From contig NZ_JAIUZI010000016.1 of assembly GCF_020171285.1 (NCBI RefSeq), positions 39,871-103,870 on the forward strand: a DNA stretch of 64,000 nucleotides. The letters are read 5' to 3'. Positions 58,440-64,000 of the stretch are shown here, in pieces (positions within the stretch are counted from its first letter, which is position 1; every line of letters begins with the position of its first letter). The notes under the pieces were generated by a model. That model ran no database searches and was not told the origin of the DNA. It saw only the letters and a list, made by a program, of their open reading frames with translations. The position numbers and the translations under genes were made by a program. The DNA comes from Seohaeicola saemankumensis. GTDB taxonomy: Bacteria; Pseudomonadota; Alphaproteobacteria; Rhodobacterales; Rhodobacteraceae.

Positions 58440-60973
58440 TGTCCCGTCTGCCCGTCTTTTGCTGCCTGCTCATCGTCCTGTGCGAGCCTATTGAGCACAT
58501 TCCGTGCAAGGTTTCCATCCGCCGAGAACCGGATCAGGCGGCCATTTCTCGCTTTTTCGACCGCATCTCCCTGGGCACCGATATCGAAGGCATAGACCGG
58601 TAGGCCGGTCGCCAGCGCCTCGTGGGTGGTATAGGAAAAGGTTTCCGGCCAGACCGAGGGCACCAGCCAGTCGGTGATCCCGTAGCGCGCCACCAGCCCC
58701 GGCAGGTCCTGCAGCCGGTAGTTGCCATGCACCGGCACCGAGGCCGGCGGCATATAGGCCGGATCGACATTGCCGATCAGCACCAGCTTGATCCCCGGCT
58801 CCGGCTGCTGTTCCAGCATCCGCCCCAGTTCGGCCACCACGGCCGCGCCTTTCTGGTATCCAATGTTGCCCAGCACCGCGACCACGCGGGCCGCCCCGGC
58901 GGGTCGCGAGATCTCCGGCACCTTGACCAGCAGGTCATGCGGGCGCAGCACGATCTGCGGCTCCAGCCCCGGGAACACCGCCAGCATCTGCGCGCGACTG
59001 TCTTCGCTGAACACCACCACCTCGTCGGCCGTGCCCAGCAGCGCGCCCCATTCCACCCGCCAGCCGGCCAGTGAAACCAGCGCGCCCTCGGGGCGCATCA
59101 CCGTATGCGCCTTGTCGGCGCGATTGTCGGACACCGGCCCGCGATAGGCCCCGTCATCGTCCAGCAGCGTATAAGACGGCGACAGCATGAAGAAATCATG
59201 CACCAAGACCTCGATCCGGTCCTGCGGCCCGCGTTTCAGCCGCAGCAGATGTTTGGGCAGCGACACCGGGTCGGGGTCGCCCACGCCGCAGGAATAGACG
59301 ATGCGGCGGCGCGCCAGCGGCGCCAGCAGTTTTTCGACAAAGGCAAAGTCGTCGGTGGTGCCGGCGACGCTGCCCTGTTCGGAAATCACCTCGACCTGCC
59401 AGCGGGCGCTGCCGCCACCCACCCGCAGCACGATCGCGGGCCTGCCGGTCGCCTCCAGGTCGCGTTCGATCCGGTCGGCCAGGTAATGTTCGGCGCCGCC
59501 GCCCAGCGAATGCGCCAGATAGATCGGGATCTCCGCTTCGGGGCTGCGGCTGGCCGCCCAGGCCACCGCCAGCGCCACCCGTGCGGTGACCAGCGGATCG
59601 GCGGCGACGAACTGCTGCACTTCGGTGTCGTAATCGGGATAGCGCTGCGCGATGCGCTCGTTGTTCTGCGCCACCAGCTTCAGCTTTTCCTCGCTGCCGA
59701 AACTTTCGCCGCCGCGATGTTCGACAAACAGCCCCGGCAGGCCCAGATGCCGCCCGCCCAGGGCGCGCGCCTTCTGGCACCAGTCGACCTCTTCGCCGTA
59801 TCCGCGGCCAAAAATCGGGTCTAACTGGGGGATCTTGCGCAGGTAATCAATGTTCAGCGCCATGCAGAATCCGACCCCCGTGGGACAGACCGACAGGGTT
59901 GCCTCGGGGTGGAACCGCTTTGCCACCGCGTCGATGGCGTCACATTGGCCAAGCTGCAGCGGCATCCGCTGACAGATCGCGGGCACCGAAAAGATCTCGG
60001 CATCGTTCGACATCGGCGTCACGGTGGCGACATCGGCGTGAACCCGCATCGGACGCAGCAGCCGGCTGGCCCAGCCCGGTGGCACAAAGGCGTCCGAATT
60101 CAGCAAGACCACGTGGTTGCCGATCTCGAGGCTGCGCGCCAGCGCGCTGTTGACCGACCCGATAAAGCCCTTGTTGCTCTGGTTCAGGATCAGTTCGATC
60201 CGGCCCGGCGTCTGCGCCTCCTGCGCGGCGACCCATTGGGTCAGCCAGGGCCGCACCTCCGGATCGGACGAACAGTCCTCGACCACGATCATGCGCCACG
60301 GCAGATCGGTGTTGTCCAGCACTCGCTGCAACACGCGCGGCAGCAGGTCGAAGGCGTTGTAGACCGGCAGGATCAGCGTGATCGGCTCCGGGTCGGGCCA
60401 GGCGATGACATCGCCGTCAGCGGCAAACAGCTGGGTCTCCATCGGCCCGGCCTCGGGCACCGTCTGCAGCCCCAGCGCGGATTTCACCGCCGCGCGCGCC
60501 GCCGGGTCACCCTGCGCCATGGCGCGGACGATCTGCGGCCCCAGGCGCAGCAGGGTCCACAGGAACCGCGTTGCCAGCCGGCGGCGGTTGCGGCGCAGCA
60601 TCTTCACCGGGATCGGCGCCACGTCATGGCGGCGGGTGACGCCGCCGACATCGGTGCTCAGCGAAAATCGTCCGTCGCCGTAGTTCTGGCTGATCTCGAA
60701 CCCGACCCGCGGCGGCACGCCCACGGCGGCAGCGACATCCTGACGCGGGATCGCCGGGCGCGTGACCGACTGGCCTTCGGCACCTGTCAGAAGGATGCGA
60801 TCGGCGGTGGACCAGCCGACAAAGGTGACCCGGCTGCCCGCCAGCACCACCCGGTCGACATAGCCCTGTCCGCCGTTGCCGGAGGCGCTGTCGGACAGAT
60901 CAAACCCGGGGGCTTCGATATAGCGGTGCGTACGGGCATAGCGCTGGAACAGGCCTCGAAGACGATTGATCAC
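58436..60973 (-). CDS. Two-domain glycosyltransferase (GT2 plus GT4)
   Basis: A 845-residue protein. After an N-terminal domain of unknown fold (1-195), residues 198-440 are a GT2 domain: ITLILPVYNAFDLL, VVEDCSSD in place of DDGS, and LLNSDAFVPPGW for the metal site. From about 560 a GT-B domain follows, with VVAVLGNIGYQKGAAVVAEL and WPETFSYTTHEALATGLPVY (E-x7-E type donor loop). The same two-domain logic as the 2692 gene but a different sequence. Upstream lies a gap with interleaved hairpin arms. Confidence 0.83.
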   Translation of the reverse strand: MINRLRGLFQRYARTHRYIEAPGFDLSDSASGNGGQGYVDRVVLAGSRVTFVGWSTADRILLTGAEGQSVTRPAIPRQDVAAAVGVPPRVGFEISQNYGDGRFSLSTDVGGVTRRHDVAPIPVKMLRRNRRRLATRFLWTLLRLGPQIVRAMAQGDPAARAAVKSALGLQTVPEAGPMETQLFAADGDVIAWPDPEPITLILPVYNAFDLLPRVLQRVLDNTDLPWRMIVVEDCSSDPEVRPWLTQWVAAQEAQTPGRIELILNQSNKGFIGSVNSALARSLEIGNHVVLLNSDAFVPPGWASRLLRPMRVHADVATVTPMSNDAEIFSVPAICQRMPLQLGQCDAIDAVAKRFHPEATLSVCPTGVGFCMALNIDYLRKIPQLDPIFGRGYGEEVDWCQKARALGGRHLGLPGLFVEHRGGESFGSEEKLKLVAQNNERIAQRYPDYDTEVQQFVAADPLVTARVALAVAWAASRSPEAEIPIYLAHSLGGGAEHYLADRIERDLEATGRPAIVLRVGGGSARWQVEVISEQGSVAGTTDDFAFVEKLLAPLARRRIVYSCGVGDPDPVSLPKHLLRLKRGPQDRIEVLVHDFFMLSPSYTLLDDDGAYRGPVSDNRADKAHTVMRPEGALVSLAGWRVEWGALLGTADEVVVFSEDSRAQMLAVFPGLEPQIVLRPHDLLVKVPEISRPAGAARVVAVLGNIGYQKGAAVVAELGRMLEQQPEPGIKLVLIGNVDPAYMPPASVPVHGNYRLQDLPGLVARYGITDWLVPSVWPETFSYTTHEALATGLPVYAFDIGAQGDAVEKARNGRLIRFSADGNLARNVLNRLAQDDEQAAKDGQTGQ

Positions 60974-61188
60974 GCGGTCCGCGCTCCTTGGAAATTCTTT
61001 TGCCCCAACCCGCGGGCTGACGTCTTAAATCCGCAGTAAATCCGCAGGGACGAAAGAGCGCAAGACGCCCATCCGCCGGTTCCGTCCCGCGCTCTACACA
61101 GATCGGTCCGGGAAGTCTATCGCTGCAGCCGTGAAATGGGCCTCAAACCGGCCGGATCCTGCCGCCGGGCCTGATTTGCCGCCCCTTT
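60974..61188. other. Gap upstream of the GT2-GT4 gene (215 bp)
   Basis: Non-coding. Two self-complementary pairs interleave: GGGACG (61047-61052) with CGTCCC (61083-61088), and GAGCGC (61056-61061) with GCGCTC (61089-61094). They lie 74-121 bases before the ATG at 60973, in the presumed leader of that transcript. Confidence 0.4.
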
Positions 61189-61803
61189 TTAGCGGTTGCG
61201 GCGGAACAGGTTGCCGATGGTCTGGAAAACAAGATCAAAATCATAGCACATATTGGCATGGCGCTGGTAAATCAGGTCCAGCCGCGCCTTGGCCGGGATG
61301 CAGACGCGGGTATAGACCTCGTCGGTTTCCTCGCGCGTGGCGCAGCGCTCCAGCAGCGCCGCCTCGTGTTTGTGATAGGTGATCGAGGCCAGCCCGGTGA
61401 CACCGGGGCGCGATTTCAGAACCTCGCCATAGATCCCGGGAAACCGCTCGACGTATTCACGCAGGGGCGGGCGCGGCCCGACAAAGCTCAGATCCCCCTT
61501 GAGGATGTTCCACAGCTGCGGGAATTCATCCAGCCGCTTTGACCGCAGCCAGGCCCCGGTGGGCGTGATCCGCGACGCCTTGTCACCGCCCGAGACACCG
61601 GCGTCTTCCTCGACCACGGTCATGGTGCGCAGCTTCCACAGGGCAAACGGCTGATCCACGCCCTTCATCCGCTCGGCCACGTAGAACACCGGCCGGCCCT
61701 CCCGGATCAGAAGCCAGACCAGCAGCCCCAGAAGAACCGGCCCCAGGATCACCACCAGGAGTACTGCGAAAAACAGGTCAAAGAGGCGTTTATGCCAGGT
61801 CAT
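61189..61803 (-). CDS. Undecaprenyl-phosphate sugar-1-phosphate transferase
   Basis: A 204-residue membrane-associated enzyme of the bacterial sugar transferase family in its short (PglC-like) form. A hydrophobic re-entrant-type helix at 8-33 is followed by KLRTM (57-61), the catalytic Asp-Glu pair in LDEFPQL (92-93), GDLSFVGPRP (103-112) and RPGVTGLAS (132-140). It starts the lipid-linked repeat unit by moving a sugar-phosphate onto undecaprenyl phosphate. Which sugar it uses cannot be told from sequence. It lies six bases from the epimerase gene upstream. Confidence 0.93.
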   Translation of the reverse strand: MTWHKRLFDLFFAVLLVVILGPVLLGLLVWLLIREGRPVFYVAERMKGVDQPFALWKLRTMTVVEEDAGVSGGDKASRITPTGAWLRSKRLDEFPQLWNILKGDLSFVGPRPPLREYVERFPGIYGEVLKSRPGVTGLASITYHKHEAALLERCATREETDEVYTRVCIPAKARLDLIYQRHANMCYDFDLVFQTIGNLFRRNR

Positions 61804-61809
61804 ATGGGC

Positions 61810-62670
61810 TTAATCCCCGCTCTGTTTCGTCTCTAATGCACGCCATTGGGCCACCATTGTCCCGGCCCGGCTGTCGCCCGCGGTGAACTCAGTGACCGTT
61901 TCCAGCCGCTTTGTCGACAGCGCGACCCGCGCAATGGCGGTTTTTGGCGCAGGCTGCGGGGTCCAGTTCAATCCGGCAGCATCCAGCAGCGCGGCCATTT
62001 CCACCACGCCGGGGGCGGCGACATTCAGCACCGGAGGCAGGCGCTCCGCGCGGGCCAGGTCGCCCAGCACCCGCGCCAGCGTGGCCGGGCCGATATAGCT
62101 GCGCTCCGGGCTGCGCCCGTCGGCGAACCGGTCCAGCCGGAACCCCGGCCGCCAGCCGCCCAGAATGGCATCCACCCCGGCGATATTGCCGATCCTGAGC
62201 GATGTCACCGGCACATCCAGCTCAGCGCCCAGTGCGGCGGCCTCGCGTTCCATCTCCAGCTTGGCGCGGCCATAGTCCGACAGCGGGTTGGCGGGCCCGT
62301 CCTCCTCCAGCGTCTCGGCGCCGGGGTTGCCGTAAACCGCCGCCGACGAGCTGAGCAGAACAGAGGCCCCCGCCGCCGCCCCGGCCCGTACCGCCGCCAG
62401 CGCCAGGCGGGCATTGTCGCCCATATCCGCCCCCCTCGCGGCCGCAGCCGGAGTGACCCCGGCCAGACACAGGATTCGGTCGCAGCCCCGCGCCGCCCGC
62501 GCCAGCCCGGCCGCGTCGCCCAGCAGGTCAACCCCGATCCAGCCGGGATCGTCATCTGTCCGCCCGCCCGTGCGACTTTGCCACAGGACCTGCTCAAAGG
62601 GGCGGCATTTGCGCAGGATCATGCCGACCCGACCTGTTGCGCCAAGGACCAAAACGCGCGGAATGTGCAT
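61810..62670 (-). CDS. NAD-dependent epimerase/dehydratase
   Basis: Predicted 286 residues, an extended short-chain reductase: GATGRVG (10-16) for the cofactor, SSSAAVYG (107-114) and Tyr133/Lys137 in YGRAK form the active site. The exact sugar product is unknown; it is shorter than Gmd or GalE. ATG at 62670 chosen; a longer frame reads back through the divergent wza-like gene and is not credible. Probably co-transcribed with the sugar-phosphate transferase. Confidence 0.85.
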   Translation of the reverse strand: MHIPRVLVLGATGRVGMILRKCRPFEQVLWQSRTGGRTDDDPGWIGVDLLGDAAGLARAARGCDRILCLAGVTPAAAARGADMGDNARLALAAVRAGAAAGASVLLSSSAAVYGNPGAETLEEDGPANPLSDYGRAKLEMEREAAALGAELDVPVTSLRIGNIAGVDAILGGWRPGFRLDRFADGRSPERSYIGPATLARVLGDLARAERLPPVLNVAAPGVVEMAALLDAAGLNWTPQPAPKTAIARVALSTKRLETVTEFTAGDSRAGTMVAQWRALETKQSGD

Positions 62671-62763
62671 GGTTTCTGTTGTTCCTGTTGACCGTTCCCC
62701 GCCTGCCAGTATCTTGCAGCCGGAATAATGCAACGTCTTTACTGCAGTCAGGCGACCCGGCCC

Positions 62764-63879
62764 ATGCGCAACCTTGCCACTTTTCTCTCTATTCTCGGCC
62801 TCTGTCTGATGCCCGCCGCCTGTGGCCGGCTGCCCTCCGGCGGCCCGGTGGCCGAAGAGGTGACCAAGCAAAAGACCAACGAGGTCGCCGATTTCGCCGT
62901 CTACCCGGTGACCCGCGCCTTTCTGCCCACGGTGCAGCAATGGCCGCACACCGGCACCGAGGAACGGCTCGGCTGGATCGGCGCCAGCCAGGGTGCGCGC
63001 ACCCAGATCATCCAGCCCGGCGACATGCTGAACATCCAGATCTGGGACAGTTCGGAAAACTCTCTGCTGACCGCGCTTGAAGACCGCGTTGCCGAACTCG
63101 GTGAAATCCGTGTGGCCGCCAATGGTACGATCTTCGTCCCCTATATCGGCGATGTCAGCGTGATCGGCCTGACCCCCGATCTGGCTCGCAAGGAAATCCA
63201 GACCGAACTGGAGGCCATCGTACCGTCGGCGCAGGTGCAGCTGAACCTGACTGAAGGGCGCAACAACTCGGTCGATCTGGTCTCCGGTGTGCTGCAGCCC
63301 GGCACCTACCCGATGCCCGACCGCAATTATTCCGTGATGGGGCTGATCTCCGCCGGCGGCGGAATCAACACCTCGATGAACAACCCGCAGATCCGGCTGA
63401 TGCGCGGGGGCAACATCTATGGCACCTCGATCGAACGGCTGCTGAACAACCCGCGGCTGGATACGCTGCTGCGGGCCGGCGACCGGGTCTTTGTCGAAGA
63501 GGACGAACGCTATTTCCTGTCGTTCGGCGCCTCCGGCACCGAGGATCTGCACATCTTTTCCAAGGACGTGATGACCGCGATGGACGCGGTGTCGGTCATG
63601 GGCGGGATCAACGATGCCAAGGCCGACCCCGAAGGGCTGCTGATCCTGCGCGAATACCCCAGTTCCGCCACCCGTCCCGGCGTGCGCGGACCCCGGCAAA
63701 GCCGGGTTGTGTTCACCGTCGATCTGACCTCGACCGACGGGCTGTTCTCGGCGCGCAAGTTCCCGATCCAGTCGGGTGATCTGCTGGTGGCCACCGAGTC
63801 CCCGGTCAACGATGCGCTGACCATCTCCAACATCATCGGTAACTTCTTCGGCGTCTTCAACGCCACCGGCGCGATTTAA
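62764..63879 (+). CDS. Wza-type polysaccharide export lipoprotein
   Basis: Predicted 371 residues: signal peptide with lipobox PAAC (Cys20), a Poly_export domain at about 80-162 (IIQPGDMLNIQIWD; IFVPYIGDVSVIGLTPDLAR) and SLBB repeats (VLQPGTYPMPDRNYSVMGLI; later VSVMGGINDA). It forms the outer-membrane exit channel for capsule or exopolysaccharide. ATG at 62764 gives the best signal peptide; an ATG at 62728 with GGAATA upstream would add 12 residues. It is divergent from the epimerase gene. Confidence 0.93.
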   Translation: MRNLATFLSILGLCLMPAACGRLPSGGPVAEEVTKQKTNEVADFAVYPVTRAFLPTVQQWPHTGTEERLGWIGASQGARTQIIQPGDMLNIQIWDSSENSLLTALEDRVAELGEIRVAANGTIFVPYIGDVSVIGLTPDLARKEIQTELEAIVPSAQVQLNLTEGRNNSVDLVSGVLQPGTYPMPDRNYSVMGLISAGGGINTSMNNPQIRLMRGGNIYGTSIERLLNNPRLDTLLRAGDRVFVEEDERYFLSFGASGTEDLHIFSKDVMTAMDAVSVMGGINDAKADPEGLLILREYPSSATRPGVRGPRQSRVVFTVDLTSTDGLFSARKFPIQSGDLLVATESPVNDALTISNIIGNFFGVFNATGAI

Positions 63880-63881
63880 GT

Positions 63882-64000
63882 CAGGGTATCGCCGCAGGCG
63901 ATGCCCGTAACCCGGCAGGGTATCGCCGCAGGCGATGCCCGTAACCCGGCAGGGTATCGCCGCAGGCGATGCCCGTAACCCGGCAGGGTATCGCCGCAGG
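63882..64000. repeat. 34-bp tandem repeat array (at least 3.5 copies, runs off the window)
   Basis: Identical 34-base units at 63882-63915, 63916-63949 and 63950-63983, with a partial fourth at 63984-64000. Each contains GGGTATCGCC, GCA, GGCGATGCCC: a 10-bp hairpin with one G-T wobble. It starts two bases after the wza-like stop codon. No unique spacers. Confidence 0.95.

Noticed and set aside
62671..63699. N-terminal extension of the epimerase/dehydratase
   Set aside because: This part lies antisense to the wza-like gene and has antisense-type composition; the dinucleotide-binding strand begins at ATG 62670.
63882..64000. CRISPR array
   Set aside because: The 34-base units are directly adjacent and fully identical, with no unique spacers, so this is a tandem repeat.

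Overview
The window comes from a high-GC alphaproteobacterium, most probably a marine Rhodobacterales (Roseobacter-type) genome. I infer this from codon use, the YjbEFH-type exopolysaccharide genes, and the mix of FkbM, GSCFA and many sulfotransferase genes. No species call is possible from sequence alone. No rRNA, tRNA, CRISPR array or transposase is visible.

Layout. (1) 1-2645: the end of a YjbH-family outer-membrane gene, a YjbF-family lipoprotein, and a small Thr-tailed YjbE/GfcA-like secreted protein with its own promoter and terminator. (2) 2692-26314: glycan building genes. These are a GT2-GT4 double glycosyltransferase, manC, two helical-repeat proteins with C-terminal glycosyltransferase-like domains, an FkbM methyltransferase, gmd and fcl (GDP-mannose to GDP-L-fucose), a 1026-residue protein of unknown function, and two GT-B proteins. 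Sulfotransferase genes and two tiny paralogous proteins (54 and 56 aa) lie in and just after this block. (3) 26425-40498: a modification block dominated by sulfotransferase-like genes, with a hexapeptide acyltransferase, a GSCFA protein, an SGNH-like hydrolase and a permease/FG-GAP/UnbV fusion. (4) 40625-45289: a secreted pair (one tail-fibre-like) and two Sel1-repeat proteins. (5) 45369-56750: a type II secretion system: gspO on the minus strand, then gspGHIJKLM, a lipoprotein gene on the opposite strand, and gspC, gspD, gspE and gspF. (6) 56923-63879: a twelfth sulfotransferase, a CatB-like acyltransferase, a second GT2-GT4 enzyme, an initiating sugar-phosphate transferase, an NAD-dependent epimerase/dehydratase and a Wza-type export lipoprotein. 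The window ends inside a 34-bp tandem repeat array.

How it fits together (inference). ManC, Gmd and Fcl make GDP-L-fucose. The sugar-phosphate transferase starts a lipid-linked glycan, and the glycosyltransferases extend it. Acyl, methyl and especially sulfate groups decorate it, and the Wza-type protein plus YjbH/YjbF export or anchor it. The most striking feature is twelve sulfotransferase-like genes from at least three sequence groups within 46 kb. This points to a heavily sulfated, probably fucose-containing exopolysaccharide or capsule. Two of these genes follow members of a previously unlabelled microprotein family. No flippase, polymerase or PAPS synthesis gene is visible, so the pathway must be completed elsewhere.
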